64,000 nt of DNA from JAGWBD01 sp965220615 (GCA_965220615.1 CBDCQL010000002.1:1798001-1862000); one strand, 5' to 3'; shown: positions 29,209 through 37,621, numbered from the stretch's first letter. Notes: a model not told the origin generated them from the letters alone. A program made the numbers and translations.

Positions 29209-30402
29209 TCAGGGGCCCTCACCTGCTTTTTCATCCCGGGGCCCGTCAACGTCTGGACCAGGTTCCGGCGTGCTGTCGCCGTCATCGCTCTCAAGGTCGG
29301 TGCCCCAGCGCTGGGTGAATCCGACGCGTCGTTTTTCCGGTTCCAGATGGCTGATGCGCAAGCTGAGTCGGTCACCCTTCTTGACATAGGAATGAGGCTC
29401 GGTCAGTGACCCGTCGCCCATCTCGCTCAGATGCAACAGGCCCTCCAGCCCGTCGTCGAGCGCCACGAATGCGCCGAAGTCCACCACGTTGGTCACCGTG
29501 CCGTCCACCAGCTGGCCCTCGTGATAGCGTTCGGTGGCGTCATCCCAGGGATCGCTGAGCAGACGCTTGCGACTCAGCGCAATGCGATTGCGTTCGTGGT
29601 CCAGATTGAGGACGTAGACCTCGATTTGCTGGCCGATGCGCAGCACGTCGCGCGGGTGATCGACACGATGCCAGGCCAGTTCGCTCACGTGGATCAGGCC
29701 GTCGGCGCCTCCCAGATTGACGAAAGCGCCAAAATCGCGCAGGCCGGTCACCTGGCCCTGAACGCGGTCGCCTTCCTTGAGTTCCTCCAGCAGTCGCGCC
29801 TTTTGCCGCGCGCGCCACTCGCGTTGGGCCTCACGTTCGCTGAAGATCAGCCGGCGCCTGTCCTGGTCAACTTCAATAACCTTTACGCCCAGCTGCTTGT
29901 CGCGCAACCCTTCCCAGGCTTCGCGCCGGTCGCCCGAATAACTGACGGATACCAGATGGGAACTGGGGACGAATCCTTCCAGCCGGTTCCAGCGCACGAG
30001 GATTCCACCGCGATTGTGGCCGATGACCGTGACGTCGACCGCCGTTTCGTCCTTCAACAGTTCCCGGGCCGTTTCCCAGTCGTATTGCTGCAGACCCATG
30101 TTGATGGAAACGATCAGGTTTTCGTCCTGGTCGCGCGGGTTCATCACATAGACGGGAACTTCCTGGCCTACCGCCAGGGTCGCGCGGAAGTCCGGGTCCA
30201 GTCGTTCCAGGTCCTGATACGGAACGATGCCGTCCCGCTTTGCGCCCATGTCGACGATTATCTCGCGATCGTCGACTTCCAGTATGGTGGCGTTGCGTAT
30301 TTCTCCACGGCGGGGGGGGGCGTAGGAAAGCGATGCCTCAAGCAGCTCCTGAAATTCTGCGCCATAGTCCACGCCATCCACGGGTGACTCACCAGAGTTC
30401 AT
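29209..30402 (-). CDS. S1-repeat RNA-binding protein, copy B (ribosomal protein S1-like)
   Basis: A 397-aa protein with four S1 domains, collinear with copy A. The third domain is nearly the same (GQVTGLRDFGAFVNLGGADGLIHVSELAWHRV). The tail is acidic and Pro/Gly-rich instead of Ala/Glu-rich. No Shine-Dalgarno sequence lies close to the ATG at 30402; GGAGGGAG is about 50-60 bases upstream. The pair may divide the S1 role between ribosome-bound and free functions (inference). Confidence 0.88.
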   Translation of the reverse strand: MNSGESPVDGVDYGAEFQELLEASLSYAPPRRGEIRNATILEVDDREIIVDMGAKRDGIVPYQDLERLDPDFRATLAVGQEVPVYVMNPRDQDENLIVSINMGLQQYDWETARELLKDETAVDVTVIGHNRGGILVRWNRLEGFVPSSHLVSVSYSGDRREAWEGLRDKQLGVKVIEVDQDRRRLIFSEREAQREWRARQKARLLEELKEGDRVQGQVTGLRDFGAFVNLGGADGLIHVSELAWHRVDHPRDVLRIGQQIEVYVLNLDHERNRIALSRKRLLSDPWDDATERYHEGQLVDGTVTNVVDFGAFVALDDGLEGLLHLSEMGDGSLTEPHSYVKKGDRLSLRISHLEPEKRRVGFTQRWGTDLESDDGDSTPEPGPDVDGPRDEKAGEGP

Positions 30403-30471
30403 TGGTTTCTGCCATTCTGATCGTGATTGGAAAATACGATTTCAGTGACTTCTCCCTCCGCCACTGGTACC

Positions 30472-30477
30472 AGTATA
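30472..30477 (-). promoter_or_regulatory. -10 element of S1 copy B
   Basis: TATACT on the minus strand about 70 bases before the start codon, in the 140-base gap after the phosphoribosyltransferase gene. No -35 match is seen. Confidence 0.45.
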
Positions 30478-30542
30478 CACCACTCCCCTGACTTTGCCCG
30501 AATATGGTCTGCCGGCCAGGGCCATCAGGGGGCCGAAGCGCG

Positions 30543-31055
30543 TCAGATTTCCGGTTCGGCCATGCCGATGCCACGCAACCCCCGGTCCAGTTCCCAAGGG
30601 TAGACTACCCAGGCATCGGTGATGGCGCCGTAAAAATCCGGCTCGGAATGACTGAAGAGCGAGCGTTGCGGATTGTAATGCAACACACAGGTCCATGGTG
30701 TTGCGCCGGCGCTTTCGGCCCGGCCGCGCACCGTTGCGCTGGTACGGCCGCTGCCCCATACGTCATCCACGATCAGCGTACGGCGGCCGTTGAGCAGGTT
30801 GTTGCCGGGAAATTGCAGAAAACGGGGCCAGGCCATCAGACCCGCCGTTTCCGTCGCCGGAAAGTCGACCGCCGCCGTCAACACGTGTCGAATATTCAGG
30901 CTTTCGGAGAGCAGGCCGCCAGGGATCAGGCCGCCACGGGTGACCATCAGCATCGCGTCAAAGGTGCCGACGGATCGGATCTGCGGAATGATCGTGTCGA
31001 TCAGCCGGTCCACGTCCTCCCAGGTGACCAGTTCCTTTCGTAGATCTCCGTCCAC
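30543..31055 (-). CDS. xanthine/guanine-type phosphoribosyltransferase
   Basis: A 170-aa type I phosphoribosyltransferase. The PRPP loop reads TLIVDDVWGSGRTSATV near residue 95, and VTRGGLIPGGLL near 40 fits the purine salvage (Gpt/Hpt) branch. Similar small proteins transfer PRPP to xanthine or guanine; the exact base is uncertain. Start GTG at 31055 with AAGGGAAGG upstream, 25 bases after pruA. Its PRPP could come from the prs product. Confidence 0.78.
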   Translation of the reverse strand: MDGDLRKELVTWEDVDRLIDTIIPQIRSVGTFDAMLMVTRGGLIPGGLLSESLNIRHVLTAAVDFPATETAGLMAWPRFLQFPGNNLLNGRRTLIVDDVWGSGRTSATVRGRAESAGATPWTCVLHYNPQRSLFSHSEPDFYGAITDAWVVYPWELDRGLRGIGMAEPEI

Positions 31056-31080
31056 GCCTTCCCTTGTCCCCGGCTTCCTG

Positions 31081-32640
31081 TCAAAGCCTCTGCGCGATGG
31101 CTTTCGCCTGGGTGAAGAGCGTCAGATAGTCCGGACCGCCAGCCTTGCTGTCGGTGCCGCTCATGTTAAAGCCGCCGAAGGGCTGCACCCCCACCATGGC
31201 GCCGGTGCATTTGCGGTTGATGTACAGGTTGCCCACGTGGAAATCATCGCGAACGCGCGAAAGACGGCCGGGGTCCTCGCTGTACACCGCGCCGGTCAGC
31301 CCGTAATCTGTGCTGTTGACGATGCGCAGCGCGTCCTCAAAATCGCGCGCGCGCACCAGCGCCACTACGGGGCCGAAGATCTCCTCCTGCGCGATGCGCG
31401 CCGTTTCGGACACCTCGCCAAAAATGGTGGGCGCGATGAAATAGCCGCCCTCCTCGGTCTCGATCGGGCTGCCGCCCAGCAAGACTTCGCCCTCGTCCGA
31501 ACCCGTCTCCAGGTAGCTTTTGACCTTGTCGAACTGGTTCGGATCGATGACCGGGCCGACGGTCACGTCCGGCCCTTCGTCCGGCGCGCCGACCCGCAGG
31601 GCTTGCGCGCGCTCCAGAATCCGGGGCACAAGGTCGTCGTAAACGTCATCCACAATAATCACGCGCGAGCCCGCCGAGCACTTCTGTCCCTGGTAACCGA
31701 AGGCGCTGGTGACGATGCCTTCCGCCGCCTGGTCCAGCCGCGCGGTCTCGTCCACGAGGACGGCGTCCTTGCCCCCCATTTCCAGAATGGAGCGCTTCAG
31801 CCAGGGCTGGCCGGGCAAGACGCGACCGGCCTTCTCGTAGATTTCCACGCCGACGTCGCGTGAGCCGGTGAAGCAAATGAAGCGCGTACGCGGGTGCTCC
31901 ACCATGCGCGCGCCTACCACTTCGCCCGGGCCGGTCACGAAATTCATGACGCCTGCCGGCAGGCCGCACTCCAGCAAGAATTCGGCGACCTTCCAGCCGA
32001 GCAAGGGACTCTGCTCCGCGGGCTTGTAGACGGCTGTGTTGCCCGCCACCAGGGTCGCGGACAGCAGACCGGTGCCGATCGCCAACGGGAAATTCCAGGG
32101 CGGAATGACGGCCCCCACGCCCAGCGGGATGTAATTCAGGGTCTGCTGTTCGCCGGGCCACTCCGTCAGCTCGTCACTACGATCCGCCAAATCCAGCATC
32201 TGCCGGGCATAGTATTCGAGAAAATCGATGGCCTCGGCGGTTTCACCATCGGCTTCACCCCAGGCCTTGCCGATTTCCAGCGACATCAGGGCGTTCAGTT
32301 CATGGCGGCGCGCGCGCATCAGGGCTGCCACGCGCAGCAACAGGCGCGCGCGTTCACCCACCGGCGTCAGGCGCCAGCTGGCGAAGGCCTCCTCGGCCGC
32401 GGCGACGGCCATGTCCACGTGCTCCACGCCGCCGTCGGCGAAACGAGCCAACACCTCTCCCGGTCGCGCCGGACAAACCGTGGCGAAGGTCTCGTCCAGG
32501 TATATTTTCTCGCCGCCAATGATGAGCGGCAGGGTCTGGCCCGCCCCGGCGCGCAGCTTTTCCAGCGCAGCGCGAAATTTCTTGACATCCTCCGGGTCGC
32601 TGTAGTCCAGAACAGGTTCGTTACGAAACTCGGTCAGCAT
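31081..32640 (-). CDS. pruA: L-glutamate gamma-semialdehyde (1-pyrroline-5-carboxylate) dehydrogenase
   Basis: A 519-aa NAD-dependent aldehyde dehydrogenase of the RocA/PruA class, which oxidises glutamate semialdehyde to glutamate in proline breakdown. It shows the N-terminal FRNEPVLDYSDPEDVKKFRAAL, NYIPLGVGAVIPPWNFPLAIG, the general base Glu in LEMGGKD, the catalytic Cys in GQKCSAGSRVI near residue 320 and MVGVQPFGGFNMSGTDSKAGG at the C-terminus. No proline dehydrogenase is adjacent. GAGGA precedes the ATG by six bases. Confidence 0.93.
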   Translation of the reverse strand: MLTEFRNEPVLDYSDPEDVKKFRAALEKLRAGAGQTLPLIIGGEKIYLDETFATVCPARPGEVLARFADGGVEHVDMAVAAAEEAFASWRLTPVGERARLLLRVAALMRARRHELNALMSLEIGKAWGEADGETAEAIDFLEYYARQMLDLADRSDELTEWPGEQQTLNYIPLGVGAVIPPWNFPLAIGTGLLSATLVAGNTAVYKPAEQSPLLGWKVAEFLLECGLPAGVMNFVTGPGEVVGARMVEHPRTRFICFTGSRDVGVEIYEKAGRVLPGQPWLKRSILEMGGKDAVLVDETARLDQAAEGIVTSAFGYQGQKCSAGSRVIIVDDVYDDLVPRILERAQALRVGAPDEGPDVTVGPVIDPNQFDKVKSYLETGSDEGEVLLGGSPIETEEGGYFIAPTIFGEVSETARIAQEEIFGPVVALVRARDFEDALRIVNSTDYGLTGAVYSEDPGRLSRVRDDFHVGNLYINRKCTGAMVGVQPFGGFNMSGTDSKAGGPDYLTLFTQAKAIAQRL

Positions 32641-32703
32641 GACTATTCCTCATCGTGCAACCAGAATGTGTTCATTTTACCATGCCTGCCAGCAAATCGC
32701 CGC

Positions 32704-33591
32704 TCATTGCGGCAGCTGGCGCAGGACGGCCAGCAGATGCGCGTCCAGTCTTGCGCGCAACAATCCAGGGGTGATGTTGCGAACGCCAAATGGCGCCCAG
32801 CCCGGATAGACCTCGGGTGGCCCGGGCAAACACTCCGCAAGGCACATCAGGTCCCACCAGGCCATGTCGCCATGGTCCGCGCCGCCCGGCATTCGGTAAT
32901 GCTGCAGAAAGCGATCGGCGGCCTCGGGCCCGTATAGCGCGGTCAGGTTGCCGCGACAGTGCGCCAGATCAACGGCGGCGACGCCCCGACAGGCATTGAC
33001 CCAGTCCACCACAGCGCTCAGGGTCTGCCCCTGCCACAAGAGATTGACCGGGTGGTAGTCGCGGTGGACCAGGCAGCGTGGCGCCGGCGGCGGTTCCCCG
33101 GCAATGAATTCAATGGCCCGCTCCCAGGCCTGAGGTGCTGCACTCCAGGTTGGGACTTCGAGAACAGGTTGCGCCCAGGAGAACCAGTCCCAGCCAAAGT
33201 CGTCTGCCGTCAGCCGATGAATGTCGAGCAGCGCCTGCGCCTGCTGTCGCAGCCAGTCGTCCATACTGGCAGGGCGCAACAGGACCTTGCCGGGCAGCCA
33301 GCTCATCAGAAGCAGGGGCTGGCCGCAGAAGGCCCCGTCCGTGTCCCAGGCGACGGGCTCGGGCACTGGCAGACCCGCGTCGAAGGCAAGTTTCAGGGCG
33401 GCGACTTCGTGCGCCACCAGGTCCGGCTCTACCCGCAACCAGTCGCTGTTGTCGTGCACGCGCAAAACAAGGCGGTCCGCGCCGACCTCCACGCGCCAGA
33501 GAGTCGTGGAACTGCTGCCTGACATGCGCGCCTGTCCCGTCACCTTCGCGCCGGTGACGGCTTTCAACCAGGCGCGCAGGCACTCATTCAT
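32704..33591 (-). CDS. aminoglycoside phosphotransferase (APH)-fold kinase
   Basis: A 295-aa kinase-like protein. The catalytic loop LVHRDYHPVNLLW (HRDxxxxN) near residue 180 and the metal Asp in SAVVDWVNA near 200 are intact, as is the N-lobe Lys-type strand (LVLRVH). The fold includes choline, homoserine and fructosamine kinases as well as antibiotic kinases, and nothing ties this one to drugs. ATG at 33591 overlaps the stop of the preceding gene by eight bases, so the pair is translationally coupled. Confidence 0.8.
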   Translation of the reverse strand: MNECLRAWLKAVTGAKVTGQARMSGSSSTTLWRVEVGADRLVLRVHDNSDWLRVEPDLVAHEVAALKLAFDAGLPVPEPVAWDTDGAFCGQPLLLMSWLPGKVLLRPASMDDWLRQQAQALLDIHRLTADDFGWDWFSWAQPVLEVPTWSAAPQAWERAIEFIAGEPPPAPRCLVHRDYHPVNLLWQGQTLSAVVDWVNACRGVAAVDLAHCRGNLTALYGPEAADRFLQHYRMPGGADHGDMAWWDLMCLAECLPGPPEVYPGWAPFGVRNITPGLLRARLDAHLLAVLRQLPQ

Positions 33592-34372
33592 CCGGCAGGG
33601 CAGCGGCGCCGGGGTCCACGTCAACGAGACCTGTGTCCCCCCGCTCCAGCAGGTCGGGCGCCGGGTCCAGCAGAGGCGCGATGGGCCAGTCTCTGGCCGC
33701 TTCCCGGGGGAATTTGCCGACCTTGTTGACGTCGCGGATGCGTCCCTGCAACACGGCCGGCTGCATAAAGGCGACTGCCTGCGGCAAACTGCTGAAGGCC
33801 AGCAGACGGCGTTCGCCCTGTACGTCGAGCGTCAGGGCCTGCCAGCGGAGGTCGTCGCAAGGTTCACGGCCCCATGGTGGCCGCTCAGGAGTCTGCCGCA
33901 GCAGCAGATGCAGGTAGCGGCCGGGCCGGCGGGCAGTAACGCCATCCGTAGCCCGGGCCGAAAGACACTGGTCGCGCTCGTGGGTGTCCTGCAATTCACG
34001 GGGTCGTTCACCGCGCAGGAGCAGGGAGTCGCCCTGCGTTTCCAGCAGGATGCGTACGAACCCCGCCGCTTCCAGATCGAGTTGCTGCCTGGCGTCAATT
34101 TCGCCGCGACGCCAGCCAATGATCAGGCGGCCGCCCGGACGCAGGTTGCGCAAGGCTGATTCCAGAAATTCCGGCGCCAGCGCCTGGTCCAGGGTCACTA
34201 TCGCATCGTAGCGGGATTGGCCTGCCGGCAATTCCGCCAGTCGACGAATGTTCAGGTCCTGGCGCTTCTCGCTGAAGGGCCCGGCGCAGTGACCGCCCAG
34301 GTCCAGCAACTGCAGTGCGCTGGCAGAGGGCGGCAACTGCCGCAACATTTCTGCGATCAGGTCAGCGGACAT
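33584..34372 (-). CDS. protein of unknown function with a degenerate methyltransferase-like N-terminus
   Basis: A 262-aa protein not recognised as a named family. The first 100 residues look like a SAM methyltransferase core (LQLLDLGGHCAGPF, DAIVTLDQALAPEFLESALRNLRPGGRLIIGW), but the glycine motif is imperfect. The C-terminal half (LLAFSSLPQAVAFMQPAVLQ, INDVNKV-like RIRDVNKVGKFP) resembles no domain I know. It overlaps the 62-aa gene before it (11 bases) and the kinase after it (8 bases), which ties the trio to pnp. Confidence 0.6.
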   Translation of the reverse strand: MSADLIAEMLRQLPPSASALQLLDLGGHCAGPFSEKRQDLNIRRLAELPAGQSRYDAIVTLDQALAPEFLESALRNLRPGGRLIIGWRRGEIDARQQLDLEAAGFVRILLETQGDSLLLRGERPRELQDTHERDQCLSARATDGVTARRPGRYLHLLLRQTPERPPWGREPCDDLRWQALTLDVQGERRLLAFSSLPQAVAFMQPAVLQGRIRDVNKVGKFPREAARDWPIAPLLDPAPDLLERGDTGLVDVDPGAAALPDE

Positions 34373-34550
34373 TGCCCCGGGACGCCTGTTGCACCAGCCG
34401 GCGCAACTCTTCCCACTCCTCGCGGAAAAAGTGCAGGGTCACCCCGCCAAGTTCCAGATGCCAGACCGTTTCGCCGTCGGGCTCTTCGGAGACCCAGACG
34501 GCGTACTTCCCGGTTTCGGCCAGCGCTTCGACCGGCAGGTCGTCGGTCAC
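34362..34550 (-). CDS. 62-aa conserved-looking small protein coupled to pnp
   Basis: A small acidic protein (ALAETGKYAVWVSEEPDG then TVWHLELGGVTLHFFREEW) that looks like a compact alpha/beta unit with two strands and a final helix. Its GTG start overlaps the pnp stop as GTGA, and its end overlaps the next gene by 11 bases. This overlap chain is the main reason to call it real. Function is unknown; a partner or regulator of PNPase is only a guess. Confidence 0.65.
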   Translation of the reverse strand: MTDDLPVEALAETGKYAVWVSEEPDGETVWHLELGGVTLHFFREEWEELRRLVQQASRGNVR

Positions 34551-37078
34551 GAACGTCCCCTGCTGCGGCGTCGGCCGCCCCGGTCGCGTTCGCGCGCTTC
34601 CTCGGCCGACCAGCCTTCCAACACGGCCTGGCGGCTCAGGCGCACCTTGCCCGTCGGATCAATGTCGATGAGCATGACCATGATTTCGTCGCCAAGTTTG
34701 ACCTCGTCCTCAACGGACTCCACGCGGTAGTCCGCCAGTTGCGATATGTGCACCAGGCCGTCCCGACCGGGCAGGTACTCGACGAAAGCGCCGTAGGGCT
34801 CGATGCGGTTGACCTCGCCGGTGAAAATGCGGCCCAGTTGCAGCTCCGAATCGTGGCTTTGGCCGCGACGCCCGCCACGACGGTCGCCGCCGCGACCGCC
34901 CCGGTCCCTGCCACCGCCACGCCCGCCGCGACCGCCCCGGTCGCGTTCGCGCGCTTCCTCGGCCGACCAGCCTTCCAGCACGGCCTGGCGGCTCAGGCGC
35001 ACCTTGCCCATCGGATCGATGTCTACCACCATCACGTCAATGTTGTCGTTAATGCTGACCTCGTCCTCCACGGAGGCGACCCGGTGGCTGGCCAGCTGGG
35101 AGATATGCACCATGCCGTCCTTGCCGGGCAGGAACTCCACAAAGGCGCCGAAGGGCTCGATGCGGGATACGCGGCCCGTGTAAACGGTCCCGATCTCCGG
35201 GTCTTCGGTCAGCGCCTTGATGCGTTCTATAGCCTGGTTGGCGGCAGTTCCTTCCACGGCCGAAACGTGAACCAGGCCGTCTTCCATCACGTCAATCTTG
35301 GCGCCGGTCTCATCCTGCATGCCGCGGATGGTCTTGCCGCCGGGCCCGATAATGACGCCGATTTTCTCCGGATCGATGCGTATGCTGGTGATGCGCGGCG
35401 CGAAATCGCTCATTTCGGCGCGGGGCGCGGCGATGGCCTCCTGCATGACGCCCAGAATCTGGAGGCGGGCGTCGCGCGCCTGCGCCAGCGCGCGTTCCAT
35501 GACCTCCCTGGAAACGCCGCTGATCTTGATGTCCATCTGCAGCGCCGTGATGCCCTGCTCCGTGCCGGCCACCTTGAAGTCCATGTCGCCGAGGTGGTCT
35601 TCCATGCCCTGAATGTCGGTCAACACTGCGACCTGGTCGCCTTCCTTGATGAGACCCATGGCGATGCCCGCCACCGGGCGCAGAATGGGAATGCCGGCAT
35701 CCATCAGCGCCAGGGTGCTGCCGCAGACGCTACCCATGGAGGTGCTGCCATTGGAACTCAGCACCTCGCTGACCAGGCGCACGGTATAGGGGAATTCGTC
35801 CTCCGGCGGCAGCATGTTGCGCAGGGCGACTTCCGCCAGCGAGCCATGGCCGACCTCACGACGGCTGGTGCCGCGCAACATTCGCGTCTCACCCGTGCTG
35901 TAGGGCGGAAAGTTGTAATGATGCAAAAAGCGCCGCGAGTCCATGGCGCCCAGGTCATCCAGCAGCTGGGCATCGCGCGGCGTGCCCAGCGTGGCAATCG
36001 TCAAAACCTGGGTCTCGCCGCGCTGGAACAGACCGGAACCGTGTACGCGCGGAATCAGCCCGACTTCAGCCGAGAGCGAACGAATCGTCACGCTGTCCCG
36101 CCCGTCCGGACGCACGCCATCCTCGACGATGCGATGCCGCACGGCGTTCTTCAGGGCCTTGTCGATGCCGCCCGCAATGTCCTTTTTGTCGACCTCACCG
36201 GCTTCAATACGGTCCTCGTACTCCGCCATCACGCGCTGGTCGAGAACCTTCATAGCCGCGCCGCGCGCACCGCGTTCCGCATGTTGCTGCACGATTTCCC
36301 GCACTTCGTCGTAAACGGAGTCGTAAACGGCGTCGCTCAGCGCAGCGTCGCCCGACTTCACGTCGTAGGGCGACTTCTCCTTGCCGACTTCGGCGCGCAT
36401 CTCGTTCTGCAGCTCGATGACCGGCTGAATGGCCGCGTGCGCCATGTCCAGCGCCTCCAGCATGACCGCTTCGGGGACCTCATGAGCGCTGCATTCAACC
36501 ATGTTGATGGCGTCCATCGTTCCACTGACGCGCAAGTCGAGGCGGCTGTTTTCCATCTCCGGGATGGTCGGATTTACCACCAGCTCATCATCGATCAGAC
36601 CGATGCGCACGCCGGCCACCGGTCCGTCCCAGGGGACGTTTGAAATGGTCAGGGCGCAACTGGCCGCCACGTTGGCCAGCATGTCGAGGAAGGTCTCCTG
36701 GTCGTGGCTGAAGGTGGTCAGGATGACCTGTACGTCGTTGCGCATGCCGGCGGGAAACAGCGGCCGCAGGGTGCGGTCCGTGACGCGCGCCACCAGGATG
36801 GCGCTCTCCGCCGGGCGCCCTTCGCGCCGAAAGAAACTGCCGGGAATGCGACCCGCCGCGTAGAGCTTTTCTTCAAAGTCCACTTTCAGCGGGAAGAAAT
36901 CGAGGCCCTCGGGCGGTTTGCCCATGGTGGCCGTGCCAAAAACAATGGTGTCGCCCATGCGCACCGTAACAGCGCCGCCCGCCTGTTGGGCGAAGCGACC
37001 CGTCTCGATGGTCAGCGTCCTGCCCCCGATTTCGGTTGACCAGGACCGGATACCGGCCCCGTTGTCTGCTGTACTCAT
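34547..37078 (-). CDS. pnp: polyribonucleotide nucleotidyltransferase (PNPase) with a second S1 domain
   Basis: An 843-aa PNPase, about 130 residues longer than usual. In order: two RNase PH cores with an all-alpha linker, a KH domain (PEKIGVIIGPGGKTIRGMQ near 570) and an S1 domain (about 625-700, ending LEGWSAEEARERDRGG). Then come an Arg/Gly-rich linker (about 705-743), a second S1 domain (GEVNRIEPYGAFVEYLPG onward) and the same ending again. It degrades RNA 3' to 5' by phosphorolysis. AGGAGG lies four bases before the ATG. It follows rpsO, with a very long hairpin in the spacer. Confidence 0.96.
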   Translation of the reverse strand: MSTADNGAGIRSWSTEIGGRTLTIETGRFAQQAGGAVTVRMGDTIVFGTATMGKPPEGLDFFPLKVDFEEKLYAAGRIPGSFFRREGRPAESAILVARVTDRTLRPLFPAGMRNDVQVILTTFSHDQETFLDMLANVAASCALTISNVPWDGPVAGVRIGLIDDELVVNPTIPEMENSRLDLRVSGTMDAINMVECSAHEVPEAVMLEALDMAHAAIQPVIELQNEMRAEVGKEKSPYDVKSGDAALSDAVYDSVYDEVREIVQQHAERGARGAAMKVLDQRVMAEYEDRIEAGEVDKKDIAGGIDKALKNAVRHRIVEDGVRPDGRDSVTIRSLSAEVGLIPRVHGSGLFQRGETQVLTIATLGTPRDAQLLDDLGAMDSRRFLHHYNFPPYSTGETRMLRGTSRREVGHGSLAEVALRNMLPPEDEFPYTVRLVSEVLSSNGSTSMGSVCGSTLALMDAGIPILRPVAGIAMGLIKEGDQVAVLTDIQGMEDHLGDMDFKVAGTEQGITALQMDIKISGVSREVMERALAQARDARLQILGVMQEAIAAPRAEMSDFAPRITSIRIDPEKIGVIIGPGGKTIRGMQDETGAKIDVMEDGLVHVSAVEGTAANQAIERIKALTEDPEIGTVYTGRVSRIEPFGAFVEFLPGKDGMVHISQLASHRVASVEDEVSINDNIDVMVVDIDPMGKVRLSRQAVLEGWSAEEARERDRGGRGGRGGGRDRGGRGGDRRGGRRGQSHDSELQLGRIFTGEVNRIEPYGAFVEYLPGRDGLVHISQLADYRVESVEDEVKLGDEIMVMLIDIDPTGKVRLSRQAVLEGWSAEEARERDRGGRRRSRGRS
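34575..34666. repeat. 92-bp direct repeat within pnp, copy 1
   Basis: The sequence matches 34933-35024 with three mismatches by eye. It encodes the end of each S1 domain plus the EEARERDRGG tail. Such identity in DNA points to a recent duplication or gene conversion of the domain end. Confidence 0.85.
34933..35024. repeat. 92-bp direct repeat within pnp, copy 2
   Basis: Partner of 34575-34666, offset by 358 bases. Sequence outside the repeat diverges more: the bodies of the two S1 domains are similar in protein but less so in DNA. Confidence 0.85.
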
Positions 37079-37102
37079 ACTGCCTCCTGTGGAATTCCAG
37101 GG

Positions 37103-37177
37103 GCCCGGAAGACAGGGACTGGAGTATGGCGCCGGCCAGTCGTGTCGGCGTCATACTCCAGGTCCTGTGCCCCGGGC
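37103..37177 (-). promoter_or_regulatory. very long leader hairpin of pnp
   Basis: The two halves (37103-37135 and about 37146-37177) pair almost continuously: CCCGG outside, then GGAGTATG with CATACTCC, then CGCCG with CGGCG closing an 11-base loop. The stem is about 30 pairs with few mismatches. It lies in the rpsO-pnp spacer just before the pnp ribosome site, as the RNase III-processed autoregulatory hairpin does in E. coli. Confidence 0.75.
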
Positions 37178-37212
37178 AACAACGAAAGAAGGATGGCCCG
37201 GCCGGACCATCC
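37178..37212 (-). terminator. terminator or attenuator after rpsO
   Basis: GGATGG pairs with CCATCC around a GC-rich core (37191-37212), followed on the minus strand by a U-rich stretch (TTCTTTCGTTGTTG). It may partly stop transcription between rpsO and pnp. Confidence 0.6.
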
Positions 37213-37246
37213 CGGATACACAAATTCTGACATCCCTGTCCTGTCG

Positions 37247-37510
37247 CTAGCGTCGCAGGCCAAGCCGCTTCAGCATCTCGCGATAGGCATCGGGGTTCTT
37301 GCGGTTCAGATAGTTCAGGTGTCGCCGCCGTTTGCCAACCAGCTTCAGCAGGCCCCGACGTGAAGACTCGTCATGGTTGTTCGCGCGCAAGTGGTCCGTC
37401 AACTGGTTGATGCGCGTCGTCAGGATCGCGATTTGTACCTCCGGCGATCCCGTATCGTTTTCGTGGCGGGCGTAATCGTGGATTAGTGCCTGTTTGGTTT
37501 CCCTGTCCAT
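37247..37510 (-). CDS. rpsO: small ribosomal subunit protein uS15
   Basis: An 87-aa uS15 with the family pattern: DTGSPEVQIAILTTRINQLT, then HRANNHD-like LRANNHDESSRRGLLKLVGKRRRHLNYL. It binds 16S rRNA early in subunit assembly. ATG at 37510 gives the normal length; the frame extends 20 codons upstream without support. AGGAAA precedes the start. The rpsO-pnp order is conserved across bacteria. Confidence 0.95.
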   Translation of the reverse strand: MDRETKQALIHDYARHENDTGSPEVQIAILTTRINQLTDHLRANNHDESSRRGLLKLVGKRRRHLNYLNRKNPDAYREMLKRLGLRR

Positions 37511-37621
37511 ACCCGTTTCCTGTTGCCTGTCACCGGACACGCCGGGCAGTGGCATGTCGGTCCGTATCAATAGTCCAGTGTAGCGGATGCCCCTGCCCTG
37601 AACAAGGTCGGTTCTGCCGCC

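Noticed and set aside
32704..33591. Antibiotic-resistance gene
   Set aside because: The APH fold is broad, and the gene sits in a housekeeping operon without mobile-element signs.
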